In this document: in pieces, positions 56,359 through 64,000 of the stretch
Layout: each line of letters opens with the position of its first letter
Position numbering within the stretch: position 1 is the stretch's first letter
Origin: Microcella sp.
GTDB lineage: Bacteria; Actinomycetota; Actinomycetes; Actinomycetales; Microbacteriaceae
Length of the DNA: 64,000 nt
Assembly (NCBI RefSeq): GCF_025808395.1
Contig: NZ_CP075524.1
Location: forward strand, 2,170,001-2,234,000
Direction of reading: 5' to 3'
Position numbers and translations under genes: made by a program
The notes under the pieces: model-generated
The model's input: the letters and a program-made list of their open reading frames with translations, nothing else
The model's database searches: none
Told to the model about the DNA's origin: nothing

Positions 56359-58014
56359 ATGGCCGACCTTTTCGACGGGTATGCGGCGACCGCCGCCCGT
56401 TCTGGGTCGGCCGTCGCCTTCGATGAGATGTTCGCGCCCGACAGCGAGGTGCGCCTGCCCTATCGGCAGATTCATGCGGCGCTCGCCCAGATGAGCACCG
56501 ACGAGCTTCGCGGGCGCACCGAGGCGCTCGCCTCGAGCTATCTCGCGCAAGGCGTCACGTTCGACTTCGCGGGCGAAGAACGACCGTTTCCGCTGGATGC
56601 TGTTCCGCGCGTCATCGACCGTGCCGAGTGGAGTCACCTCGAGGCCGGAGTCTCGCAGCGGGTGCGAGCCCTCGAGGCCTTCCTCGCCGACATCTACGGC
56701 GCCCAGCGGTGCATCGCCGACGGCGTGCTGCCGGCCAGGCTCATCTCGAGCTCGAGCCACTACCACCGCGAGGCGGCCGGAATCGAGAGCGCCAACGGCG
56801 TGCGCATCCAGGTCTCGGGCATCGACCTCATCCGCGATGAGAACGGCATCTGGCGGGTGCTCGAAGACAACGTGAGGGTGCCGAGTGGCGTGAGCTACGT
56901 CATCTCGAATCGTCGGGTGATGGCGCAGACTCTGCCCGAACTGTTCGTGTCGATGCGCGTGCGCCCCGTGGGCGACTACCCGAATCAATTGCTGCACGCT
57001 CTGCGAGCATCCGCCCCCCGCGGTGTCGACGACCCGACCATCGTCGTGCTCACGCCCGGCGTCTACAACTCGGCGTACTTCGAGCACACCCTGCTCGCGC
57101 GGCTCATGGGGGTCGAGCTCGTCGAGGGCCGCGACCTCTACTGCTCGGGCGGGCGCGTGTTCATGCGCACCACCGCAGGGCCGCAGCGCGTCGACGTCAT
57201 CTACCGTCGCGTCGACGACGAGTTTCTCGACCCGCTCACCTTCAGGGCCGACTCGATGCTCGGAACCCCGGGGCTCATGCTCGCGGCCCGACTGGGCAAC
57301 GTCACCATCACCAACGCCGTGGGCAACGGCGTCGCAGACGACAAGCTCGTCTACACCTATATGCCCGACCTCATGCGCTACTTCCTCGACGAAGACCCCA
57401 TCATTCCGAACGTCGACACCTGGCGGCTCGAAGACCCGGGATCGCTCGAGGAGGTGCTCGATCGACTGCACGAGCTCGTCGTGAAGCCCGTCGACGGCTC
57501 GGGCGGCAAAGGGCTCGTCGTCGGCCCCGCAGCCAGCCGCGACGAACTCGAGACGCTGCGGTCTCGGCTGCTGGCCGACCCGCGCGGATGGATCGCCCAA
57601 CCTGTCGTGCAGCTCTCGACGATTCCCACTCTCGTCGATGAGGGCATCAGGCCGAGGCACGCCGACCTGCGGCCGTTCGCCGTCAACGATGGGCACGACG
57701 TGTGGGTGCTGCCGGGCGGGCTCACGCGGGTGGCGCTGCCCGAGGGGCAACTCGTCGTCAACTCCAGTCAGGGCGGCGGCTCGAAAGACACCTGGGTGGT
57801 CGGTCAGCTGCCCATGGTGGCTGACAGTCACGACGTGCAGGGCATCGTCGCCGAGCAGGCCACCGTCACGCAGTCGATTCCGATCATCTACGACGCGGCG
57901 GCTCACGTACCCGACCACAACCCGGCCGACGACCCGCGCAACGACCAGCAGCAACAGCAGCAGCAAGTGAAGAAGAGCAACGGCGCTCCCGCAGTTTCGA
58001 GGGGGGCCGAGTGA
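56359..58014 (+). CDS. Circularly permuted type 2 ATP-grasp protein
   Basis: The 551-residue protein is a circularly permuted ATP-grasp (type 2; DUF404/DUF407 region): FDEMFAPDSEVRLPYRQIHAAL, PFPLDAVPRVIDRAEW, VSGIDLIRDENGIWRVLEDNVRVPSGVSY, VVKPVDGSGGKGLVVGP and ADLRPFAVNDGHDVWVLPGGLTRVALP. It is the first of a three-gene set (ATP-grasp, alpha-E, transglutaminase-like) found widely in bacteria and thought to form or ligate a peptide-like product, whose nature is not settled. The C-terminus carries a seven-glutamine run followed by a basic segment. Its stop overlaps the next start (TGATG). Confidence 0.88.
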   Translation: MADLFDGYAATAARSGSAVAFDEMFAPDSEVRLPYRQIHAALAQMSTDELRGRTEALASSYLAQGVTFDFAGEERPFPLDAVPRVIDRAEWSHLEAGVSQRVRALEAFLADIYGAQRCIADGVLPARLISSSSHYHREAAGIESANGVRIQVSGIDLIRDENGIWRVLEDNVRVPSGVSYVISNRRVMAQTLPELFVSMRVRPVGDYPNQLLHALRASAPRGVDDPTIVVLTPGVYNSAYFEHTLLARLMGVELVEGRDLYCSGGRVFMRTTAGPQRVDVIYRRVDDEFLDPLTFRADSMLGTPGLMLAARLGNVTITNAVGNGVADDKLVYTYMPDLMRYFLDEDPIIPNVDTWRLEDPGSLEEVLDRLHELVVKPVDGSGGKGLVVGPAASRDELETLRSRLLADPRGWIAQPVVQLSTIPTLVDEGIRPRHADLRPFAVNDGHDVWVLPGGLTRVALPEGQLVVNSSQGGGSKDTWVVGQLPMVADSHDVQGIVAEQATVTQSIPIIYDAAAHVPDHNPADDPRNDQQQQQQQVKKSNGAPAVSRGAE

Positions 58015-58943
58015 TGCTGAGTCGGATTGCCGAGAGTCTGTTCTGGATAGGCCGATACGTCGAACGGTCTGATGGCACCGCGCGCATTCTCGACGTGCAC
58101 CTGCAGCTGCTGCTCGAAGACCCGTGGATCGACGAAGACACCGCGTGCCGCTCGCTGCTGAGCGTCATGGGCAGCGACGCGAAGCCCGAGCATGCGCTGA
58201 CGCGTGCCGACGTGCTGAGCATTCTCGCGGTCGACCGCTCGCATCCCGCCTCGATCGCGTATTCGCTCGGGGCTGCGCGCGAGAACGCCCGCCGTGCGCG
58301 CGAAGTGGTCAGCACCGAGCTGTGGGAGGTGCTCAACACGACGCGAGCCCGCATGCCCCGCAAGGTCGCGCCTGAGAAGGTGCACGAGTTCTTCGGCTGG
58401 GTGCGCGAGCGGTCGGCGCTCGCCGTGGGCATCGTCGAGTCGTCGACGAGCCGTGACGAAGCGTTCTCGTTCTTCACCTTGGGCCGCTCGCTCGAGCGCG
58501 CCGACATGACCGCGCGCCTGCTCGCGACCCGGTCGCTCACCGAGGCGAGCGGCCCCTCGTGGACGACGATCTTGCGCAGCGTCGGAGCCTATGAGGCCTA
58601 CCTGCGCACCTACCGCGGGGTGCCGAGTGCGAAGAACGCCGCCGAGTTCTTGCTGCTCGACCGGCTGTTTCCGCGCTCGATCTTGTTCGCCGTGTCTCGC
58701 GCCGAGCAGTGCTTGCGCGACATCGAGCCCCGCTCTGACCGCGCTGGCATCGGCGATCAGGCGCTGCGGCAGCTCGGGCAGATCCGCAGCGAGCTCGAAT
58801 ACCGGCCCATCGCCGACATTCTCGACGATCTGCAGCGCCACATGGATGCCGTGCAGACGGCGACGAGCGCGACGAGCGAGGCTGTGCGGCAGCGATACTT
58901 TCCGACCAACGCGGCACCGAGTTGGGTGGCTGAGAAGTCATGA
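58014..58943 (+). CDS. Alpha-E domain protein
   Basis: The 309-residue, largely helical protein starts LSRIAESLFWIGRYVERSDGTARILDVHLQ, the diagnostic beginning of the alpha-E (DUF403) family, and has EAFSFFTLGRSLERADMTARLLATRS later. It is always found beside the type 2 ATP-grasp protein and a transglutaminase-like protein, as here, overlapping both. Its biochemical role is unknown; a structural or carrier function in the same pathway is inferred. Confidence 0.87.
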   Translation: MLSRIAESLFWIGRYVERSDGTARILDVHLQLLLEDPWIDEDTACRSLLSVMGSDAKPEHALTRADVLSILAVDRSHPASIAYSLGAARENARRAREVVSTELWEVLNTTRARMPRKVAPEKVHEFFGWVRERSALAVGIVESSTSRDEAFSFFTLGRSLERADMTARLLATRSLTEASGPSWTTILRSVGAYEAYLRTYRGVPSAKNAAEFLLLDRLFPRSILFAVSRAEQCLRDIEPRSDRAGIGDQALRQLGQIRSELEYRPIADILDDLQRHMDAVQTATSATSEAVRQRYFPTNAAPSWVAEKS

Positions 58944-59785
58944 ACCGTCTGCGCGTGCGCCACATCACCGGCTTCCACTACGAGGGAGAGGTGACGGCGT
59001 CGTACAACGAGGCCCGCATGCTGCCCGCGAGCGGTGATGGCCAGCTGGTGCTGTTCTCGCACCTCGACATCAACCCCACCTCATCGCAGCACCACTACGT
59101 CGACTACTTCGGCACGCGGGTCACCGCGTTCGAGCAGTTGGCGCACCACCGCGAGCTCTCGCTGACGTCTGATTGCCTGGTCGAGTTGCGTTCGCGCCCC
59201 TCCACCGAGGGAACGGTGAGCTGGGATGCCCTGCCGGGGCTCGTCGAACGCACCGTGTCGCACGTCGAGAACACGGTGCAGACCCGGCTCACCGAGCCTC
59301 CCGCCGAGGTTGCCGAGCGCGCCCGCGAACTCGCGGGCGCGTCGGCCGACCCCGAGTCTGCAGCCCGTGCCATCTGCGACTGGATCCACGACGAGGTCGA
59401 GTACATGCCCGGCGTCACGGGTGTGCACACGACGGCCGCCGAGGCCTGGCAGCAGAAGCGTGGCGTGTGCCAAGACATCACGCACCTCGCGCTCGGAGCC
59501 TTGCGTACCGCGGGCATTCCGGCCCGCTACGTCAGCGGCTATCTGCACCCCGTGCCCGACGCTGAGATCGGGCAGACGGTCGCGGGTGAGTCGCACGCGT
59601 GGGTCGAGTGGTTCGACGGCGCCTGGCAGGGTTATGACCCGACGAACGCCATCGACATCCACGATCGCCATGTCATCGTCGGCCGAGGCCGCGACTACCG
59701 TGACGTGCCGCCCCTGCGCGGGGTCTACGCGGGGCCGTCGAGCTCGAGACTCTTCGTCACCGTCGAGATCACGCGCGAGGCCTAA
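58940..59785 (+). CDS. Transglutaminase-like cysteine protease-fold protein
   Basis: The 281-residue protein has an N-terminal beta domain (LRVRHITGFHYEGEVTASYNEARM) and a transglutaminase core. The catalytic triad is visible as Cys in KRGVCQDITHLALGALR, His in GESHAWVEWF and Asp in GYDPTNAID. No signal peptide is seen. It completes the ATP-grasp/alpha-E/transglutaminase trio and probably cleaves or transfers the amide product of the ATP-grasp enzyme. Its stop overlaps the convergent MFS stop by 4 bp. Confidence 0.87.
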   Translation: MNRLRVRHITGFHYEGEVTASYNEARMLPASGDGQLVLFSHLDINPTSSQHHYVDYFGTRVTAFEQLAHHRELSLTSDCLVELRSRPSTEGTVSWDALPGLVERTVSHVENTVQTRLTEPPAEVAERARELAGASADPESAARAICDWIHDEVEYMPGVTGVHTTAAEAWQQKRGVCQDITHLALGALRTAGIPARYVSGYLHPVPDAEIGQTVAGESHAWVEWFDGAWQGYDPTNAIDIHDRHVIVGRGRDYRDVPPLRGVYAGPSSSRLFVTVEITREA

Positions 59786-61128
59786 GACTTGCGCGTCTCG
59801 GCCTCGACGATCGCGAGTTCTTTCGTGGCCGTGTCGAGGTCGCGCATGCGCGTCGAGTAGTCGTCGCCGTCGTAGCGCACGCGCAGGCGCCACCAGCGGT
59901 CGTCGGTGAAGCCACGCCGCACACGCAGATTGCGTGTCGCCCGCATCCATGACAGCGCGATGATGACCGCGGCGAGTCCGCCCACAGCGCCGACACCGAG
60001 CGCCCATCGTGGGCCGAACCCGTTCGCGACGAGGCCGACGAGGGGTGCTCCAAGGGGGGTGCCGCCCATGAAGATCGTCAGATAGAGGGCGAGCACGCGA
60101 CCGCGAATCGACGATCGCACGGTGGTCTGCACGTAGGCGTTCGACGAGGTGACCATGGTCATCGCGCTGTATCCGACGGGCACGAGGGCGACGGCGAAGA
60201 GCTCGAAGGTGGGCATGAGTGCGGCGATCACCATCGACACGAAGACGCCGAATGAGGCCAGCACGATCACTCGCAGCCTGGGCCGTTCTCTGCGCGCGGT
60301 CGTCAGGGCGCCCAGCACCGAGCCGATGGCGAGCACCGATGACAGCAGCCCGAACTCGGTCGCTCCGCGCCCGAACTCGACGGCCGCCATGGTGGCGGTG
60401 AAGATGGCGAAGTTGAACCCGAAGGTTCCGATGAGAAACACCATCGCGAAGACGATGAGCAGGTCGCCGCGCGCCTTCACATAGCGGATGCCCGCGCGCA
60501 GCTGCCCGCGCTCTTTGCCCGCCTTGCGCAGGGGGTGCAGCTGCTCTGCTCGCAGCAGTGCGATAGCCGTGAGCATGGCGGCGAAGGTCAGCACGTTCAG
60601 CAGCACGACCCAGCCGGCACCGAGCAGTGCGATCAGCACGCCGGCGATGCCCGGCCCGATGAGGCGTGCGCCGTTGAACGAGGTCGAGTTGAGGGCGACT
60701 GCGTTCGGCAGCTGCTCTTTGCCGACGAGCTCGCCCACGAAGGTCTGCCGCCCGGGGGCTTCGATCGCGGTCGTGACGCCGAGTGCGGCGGCCAGCACGT
60801 AGACCATCCACAGCTCGGCGACGCCGGTGACCATGATGGTGCCGAGTATGGCGGCGAGCACGATCTGCACCGACTGCGTGCTGAACACGAGCCGTCGGCC
60901 GGGCACCCGGTCGGCGATGATGCCGGCGAACGGCCCGATGATGAGGGCGGGGCCGAACTGCAGGGCGAGCACGACGCCGACCGCCGCGGCGTCGTTGTCG
61001 GTCAGCTCGGTGAGCACGAACCAGTCTTGGGCGGTGCGCTGCATCCAGGTGCCGATGTTCGACACGAGTGCGCCGATGAACCAGATGCGGTAGTTGACGA
61101 TCGAGAGTGAACGGAACATCGCCTTCAC
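59782..61128 (-). CDS. MFS transporter (drug/metabolite exporter type)
   Basis: The 448-residue protein has about 12 membrane segments, starting FRSLSIVNYRIWFIGALVSNIGTWMQRTAQDWFVL. MFS motifs include GIIADRVPGRRLVF in loop 2-3 and APGRQTFVGELVGKEQLPNAVALNSTSFNGARLIGPG. It belongs to the EntS-like/antibiotic-efflux branch. The cytosolic C-terminal tail is charged. The GTG at 61128 overlaps the MarR stop (GTGA), which fixes the start and indicates co-transcription. Export of a toxic compound sensed by the MarR protein is the likely role. Confidence 0.87.
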   Translation of the reverse strand: MKAMFRSLSIVNYRIWFIGALVSNIGTWMQRTAQDWFVLTELTDNDAAAVGVVLALQFGPALIIGPFAGIIADRVPGRRLVFSTQSVQIVLAAILGTIMVTGVAELWMVYVLAAALGVTTAIEAPGRQTFVGELVGKEQLPNAVALNSTSFNGARLIGPGIAGVLIALLGAGWVVLLNVLTFAAMLTAIALLRAEQLHPLRKAGKERGQLRAGIRYVKARGDLLIVFAMVFLIGTFGFNFAIFTATMAAVEFGRGATEFGLLSSVLAIGSVLGALTTARRERPRLRVIVLASFGVFVSMVIAALMPTFELFAVALVPVGYSAMTMVTSSNAYVQTTVRSSIRGRVLALYLTIFMGGTPLGAPLVGLVANGFGPRWALGVGAVGGLAAVIIALSWMRATRNLRVRRGFTDDRWWRLRVRYDGDDYSTRMRDLDTATKELAIVEAETRKS

Positions 61129-61550
61129 GAGTCGGCGAGCCGTTCGAGCAGCGGTCGGGCCGAGTCGAGCACCGCTCGCTCGTCTGCGGTCAAGGTGGTG
61201 AGTTGAGCGTGAAACCACTGCCGGCGAAGCCGTCGGGTCTCGACGATCATGTGCTGGCCGCTCGCCGTCAGCGACACTCGCACCTTGCGGGCGTCGTCAT
61301 CACTCGGCTCGCGCATGACGAAGCCGCTGGCTTCGAGCGCGTTGAGCGTGCGGTTCATCGAGGGCGCGCTCACTCGCTCGGCGGCGGCGAGCTCGCCCGG
61401 AGTGCTTGCTCCGTCGGTCTGCAGTCTCCACAGCACGCCCAACTGCGTGTCGCTGATGCCATCGCTGGCCCGCTCGGCCCTGATGCGCCGCGCCAGGCGC
61501 TGAATGACGACACGCAAGTGCTCTTCGGGGTCGGTATGCTCGCTCGTCAC
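61125..61550 (-). CDS. MarR-family regulator
   Basis: The 141-residue protein has the MarR winged helix: ISDTQLGVLWRLQTDGASTPGELAAAERVSAPSMNRTLNALEASGFVMREPSDDDARKVRVSLTASG, with the DDDARKV wing typical of the family. It is coupled to the MFS exporter and divergent from an alpha/beta hydrolase across a palindromic region. The GTG at 61550 is the only start that keeps the first helix, although its ribosome binding site is poorly spaced; the mRNA could be leaderless. Confidence 0.85.
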   Translation of the reverse strand: MTSEHTDPEEHLRVVIQRLARRIRAERASDGISDTQLGVLWRLQTDGASTPGELAAAERVSAPSMNRTLNALEASGFVMREPSDDDARKVRVSLTASGQHMIVETRRLRRQWFHAQLTTLTADERAVLDSARPLLERLADS

Positions 61551-61584
61551 CTCGTTAGCTTAGCTCATGAGCGTTGCTAATGAG
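61551..61584. promoter_or_regulatory. Predicted MarR operator
   Basis: CTCGTTAGC (61551-61559) and GCTAATGAG (61576-61584) form an inverted repeat with 8 of 9 matches and a 16-base spacer. The spacer itself holds the perfect palindrome GCTCATGAGC (61563-61572). It abuts the MarR start and lies 40 bp upstream of the divergent hydrolase start. Confidence 0.5.
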
Positions 61585-61623
61585 TTCTTCCCGCCTAGGA
61601 TCATGCGCAGGAGGCCACACCCT

Positions 61624-62493
61624 ATGCCCACGATCATCGCTGAGCGCCAGCACCGCACCTTCACCGATGACCACGGCGTCGTCATCCACTACTACGTGTG
61701 GGCGCCCGGCAAGCCGAAGGCGGTGGTGCAGCTGGCGCACGGCGTCGGCGAGCACGCGCTGCGCTACGAGGCGCTCGCGCAAGCGCTCGTGAACGCCGGC
61801 TATGCGGTGTACGCCGACGACCACCGCGGCCATGGTGCCACAGGGGTGGAGTACTGGAAGGGCGACCTGAGCAAGATCGGCAAGCTCGGCGTGGGCGGCC
61901 TGCGCGCCACCCAGAAGAATCTGCTCGAGCTGACCGCGATCGCTCGAGCCGAGCATCCGTCGCTGCCGTTCATCATGCTCGGCCACTCATGGGGTTCGCT
62001 CATGGTGCAGAACCTGCTCAACGAGGGGGCGCAGCCGTGGAACGCGATCGTGCTCACCGGCACCGCATACCGCTCGCCTTTCGCCATGAACGGGGGCGAC
62101 CTCAACGCGCGGCACAAGCACCTGGGAACGACGGGGGCCGAGTGGCTCAGCCGCGACCCGGCGGTGGCCGCGGCCTTCGTCGCCGACCCGCTCACGACCG
62201 ACGCGAAGGTGCTGCAGCTCTTCGGCGTTCGCGACGGCCTGCGCCTCTACGGGTCGCCGAAGCGCATCGACCCATCCATGCCCCTGCTCATCATGGTCGG
62301 AGACGATGACCCGCTCGGCGGCGAGAAGAGTGCGAAGAAGCTCGCCGACGCGTACCTCTCGCGTGGCGGCCTCGACGATGTGACCCTCATCGTGTACCCC
62401 GGCGCGCGGCACGAGGTCTTCAACGAGACCAATCAAGAAGAGGTGCGCGCAGACCTCATCGCGTGGCTCGACGAGCGGTTTCCCTCCGCCTGA
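61624..62493 (+). CDS. Alpha/beta hydrolase (monoacylglycerol lipase-like, serine aminopeptidase S33 domain)
   Basis: The 289-residue protein has the S33/monoacylglycerol lipase-like arrangement: IHYYVWAPGKPKAVVQLAHGVGEHALRYEALAQAL with the oxyanion HG, ADDHRGHGATG, the nucleophile elbow MLGHSWGSLMVQNLL (GHSWG), Asp in IMVGDDDPLGG, and His in YPGARHEVFNET. The ATG at 61624 has AGGAGG 9 bases upstream; an earlier in-frame ATG at 61567 is less likely. It is cytosolic and probably an esterase or lipase; being divergent from marR, it may share its control. Confidence 0.87.
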   Translation: MPTIIAERQHRTFTDDHGVVIHYYVWAPGKPKAVVQLAHGVGEHALRYEALAQALVNAGYAVYADDHRGHGATGVEYWKGDLSKIGKLGVGGLRATQKNLLELTAIARAEHPSLPFIMLGHSWGSLMVQNLLNEGAQPWNAIVLTGTAYRSPFAMNGGDLNARHKHLGTTGAEWLSRDPAVAAAFVADPLTTDAKVLQLFGVRDGLRLYGSPKRIDPSMPLLIMVGDDDPLGGEKSAKKLADAYLSRGGLDDVTLIVYPGARHEVFNETNQEEVRADLIAWLDERFPSA

Positions 62494-62588
62494 TCGCACG
62501 CCGTTCGCGCGTCCACCCGGTGCGCGCACGCGCGTGGTCGCGAAGCCTGTCTGGTACCGACGCCCACCGGTGCTGCGTGCATCCGCCC

Positions 62589-62643
62589 CTTCCACAACAG
62601 CGGAGCGCGTGAGGCCCTCTCAGCCTTTCCGCTGTTGTGGAAG
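62589..62643. repeat. Perfect 16-bp inverted repeat in an intergenic gap
   Basis: CTTCCACAACAGCGGA (62589-62604) and its exact reverse complement (62628-62643) are separated by 23 bases. It lies in the 214-bp gap between the alpha/beta hydrolase and the lipoate ligase family gene, and nothing else is apparent there. It can form a strong hairpin and serve as a terminator, but a long perfect stem of this kind could also be a dispersed palindromic element. Confidence 0.6.
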
Positions 62644-62707
62644 CGTGGCAGAACGAGTCAGGCGCCTCCCGGCAGCCGGTGGGGTGCCGCCAACTAAGGT
62701 TGACCTT

Positions 62708-63757
62708 ATGCACGGTGAGTTCAAAGTGCCCGGCGGCAAGCTCGTCGTCGTCGACCTCGACTCGACCGACGGCCGCATCAGCGGCTTCCGCCTCGCCGGC
62801 GACTTCTTCGTCGAGCCCGACGAGGCCATTCCCGCGATCGAAGCGGCCGTCGACGGGTTGCCCGTCGACGCTGACGCCGCAACGCTCGCCCGCACGATTC
62901 GGGATGCCCTGCCCGACGGCGCCGTGCTGCTCGGGTTCAGCCCCGAAGCCATCGCGACCACGATTCGACGCGCGCTCGCGAAGGCGACGAGCTTCGCCGA
63001 CTACGACTGGCAGCTCGTGCGCGGCCCGGCACTCGAGCCCTTGCAGCAGATGGCGGTCGACCAGGTGCTGTCTGAAGAGGTCGGCGAAGGGCGTCGCGGC
63101 CCCACCCTGCGGGTGTGGCAGTGGAGCAGCCCCGCTGTCGTCATCGGCTCGTTCCAGAGTGTGAAGAACGAGGTCGACCTCGGCAACGCTGAGAAGTACG
63201 GCTTCGAGGTCGTCCGCCGCATCTCAGGCGGAGGGGCGATGTTCATCGAGCCCGAGTCGGCCATCACCTACTCTCTCTACGCTCCCATCGACCTCGTGCA
63301 GGGCATGAGCTTCGCCGACTCGTACGCGTTTCTCGACGACTGGGTCATTCAGGCGCTGCGCGGTCTCGGTATCGACGCCACCTATCAACCGCTCAACGAC
63401 ATCGCGAGCCCCGCCGGCAAGATCGGCGGTGCTGCGCAGAAGCGCCTCGGCAGCGGGGCCGTGCTGCACCACGTCATCATGGCGTATGACATGGACGGCG
63501 CGCGAATGGCCGAAGTGCTGCGCATCGGTCGCGAGAAGCTGAGCGACAAGGGCATCGCGAGCGCCGCCAAGCGCGTCGACCCGCTGAAGTCGCAGACCGG
63601 CCTCTCTCGCGACGAGATCATCGAGCGCCTCATCGCCACCTTCGGGGCGCAGACCAGTCTCACCGAGTCTGCGCTCACCGACGCCGAGCTGGCCCGGGCG
63701 CAGGCGCTCGTCAGCGAGAAGTTCTCGACCCCCGAGTGGCTGCAGCGGGTTCCGTGA
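62708..63757 (+). CDS. Lipoate-protein ligase A family protein with N-terminal accessory domain
   Basis: The 349-residue protein begins with an accessory domain of the LplA C-terminal type (HGEFKVPGGKLVVVDLDSTDGRISGFRLAGDFFVEPDEAIPAIEAAVDGLP). The biotin/lipoate ligase catalytic domain follows from about residue 95: TLRVWQWSSPAVVIGSFQSVKNEVD, VVRRISGGGAMFIEPESAITYSL with the RRxSGGGA lipoyl-AMP loop, and the catalytic Lys in PAGKIGGAAQKRLGSGAVLHHVIM. It attaches lipoate or octanoate to carrier proteins, or transfers it. The domain order is the reverse of E. coli LplA. The start at 62708 is preceded by AAGG. Confidence 0.85.
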   Translation: MHGEFKVPGGKLVVVDLDSTDGRISGFRLAGDFFVEPDEAIPAIEAAVDGLPVDADAATLARTIRDALPDGAVLLGFSPEAIATTIRRALAKATSFADYDWQLVRGPALEPLQQMAVDQVLSEEVGEGRRGPTLRVWQWSSPAVVIGSFQSVKNEVDLGNAEKYGFEVVRRISGGGAMFIEPESAITYSLYAPIDLVQGMSFADSYAFLDDWVIQALRGLGIDATYQPLNDIASPAGKIGGAAQKRLGSGAVLHHVIMAYDMDGARMAEVLRIGREKLSDKGIASAAKRVDPLKSQTGLSRDEIIERLIATFGAQTSLTESALTDAELARAQALVSEKFSTPEWLQRVP

Positions 63758-64000
63758 CCGCGCGTTCACGCGCGTTCGCGCTCGTACTGCTGCTCGCCGG
63801 CGTGCTCGTCGGCGGCATCGTGCTGTCGGCCATCACGGGGCAGCTGGCGATCACCCCCACCGAGGTCGCCGGCTCGCTGCTGCGCGCGATCGGCATCGAC
63901 ACCTCCTGGGCTCCGACCGATCCCATCATCGAGAGCACCCTCTGGGTGGTGCGCTTTCCGCGCATCGTCATGGCTCTCGTCGTCGGCGCCGCCCTTGCCG
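63754..64000 (+). CDS. FecCD-family iron-siderophore ABC permease (3' truncated by window end)
   Basis: A GTG at 63754 overlaps the stop of the lipoate ligase family gene (GTGA). Eighty-two codons are visible: MTARSRAFALVLLLAGVLVG opens the first membrane segment, and LWVVRFPRIVMALVVGAALA is the conserved R-P-R block before the second segment of FecCD/BtuC permeases. It should form the channel of a siderophore or cobalamin importer. The rest lies beyond the window. Confidence 0.8.
   Translation, partial: MTARSRAFALVLLLAGVLVGGIVLSAITGQLAITPTEVAGSLLRAIGIDTSWAPTDPIIESTLWVVRFPRIVMALVVGAALA

Noticed and set aside
1..64000. CRISPR arrays, insertion sequences, prophage or known defence islands
   Set aside because: I found no regularly spaced repeats, transposase or integrase motifs, or terminal inverted repeats with flanking duplications anywhere in the window.

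Overview
The window is high-GC DNA (roughly 70% G+C by eye). It is densely packed, with many ATGA/GTGA start-stop overlaps, GTG starts and strong GGAGG-type ribosome binding sites. Together with the protein families present, this points to an actinobacterium, most likely of the Microbacteriaceae type. I see no rRNA, tRNA, CRISPR array, integrase or transposase. Almost the whole window is an accessory catabolic region for plant cell-wall or plant-glycoside sugars.

Layout. 1-1.6 kb: the end of a PIG-L deacetylase/methyltransferase fusion and a family 2 glycosyltransferase. 1.6-3.5 kb: FMN-dependent 2-hydroxyacid oxidase with its GntR regulator. 3.5-9.8 kb: GH78 alpha-L-rhamnosidase, ThuA and Gfo/Idh/MocA genes, a divergent SDR-type dehydrogenase and an SMP-30 lactonase. 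9.8-14.7 kb: SorC-type regulator, then a sugar ABC importer (binding lipoprotein and two permeases, no ATPase) with a racemase-like gene. 14.9-19.4 kb: GH127 arabinofuranosidase, RuBisCO-like protein and DUF1537 kinase. 19.4-26.5 kb, opposite strand: GH2 beta-galactosidase, aldo/keto reductase, apiosidase-like hydrolase, ApnO-like oxidoisomerase and OiaC-like decarboxylase. 26.6-30.2 kb: FadR-type regulator and FAD/Fe-S 2-hydroxyacid dehydrogenase. 30.4-31.7 kb: an unrecognised low-GC orphan. 31.7-37.8 kb: L-rhamnose operon (rhaI, rhaM, aldolase/dehydrogenase fusion, rhaB) with a divergent LacI regulator. 37.9-43.4 kb: L-erythrulose-type operon (DhaK/DhaL kinase, RpiB-like and TPI-like isomerases, DeoR regulator, dehydrogenase, aldo/keto reductase). 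43.5-44.4 kb: PfkB-family kinase. 44.5-56.3 kb: xylan/xylose locus (ABC importer, GH3, intracellular GH10, LacI, ROK, xylA, xylB). 56.4-64 kb: housekeeping-like genes (ATP-grasp/alpha-E/transglutaminase trio, MFS exporter with MarR, alpha/beta hydrolase, lipoate ligase family protein, start of a FecCD permease).

How it fits together. Imported glycosides would be trimmed inside the cell: none of the glycosidases shows a signal peptide. Rhamnose would go through RhaI/RhaB/aldolase to dihydroxyacetone phosphate and lactaldehyde, then lactate, which the hydroxyacid oxidases could consume. The apiosidase-like, ApnO-like, OiaC-like, OiaK-like and RuBisCO-like genes together match the oxidative D-apiose pathways. 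Their products, L-erythrulose or L-erythrulose-1-phosphate, would be taken to erythrose-4-phosphate by the LerK/LerI/DerI-like operon. Xylose feeds XylA/XylB. Apiose, rhamnose, arabinose, galactose and xylose together suggest rhamnogalacturonan II, apiogalacturonan or apiosylated/rhamnosylated plant glycosides as the food source. Three copies of one operator-like motif suggest a SorC regulon spanning 7.9-16 kb.
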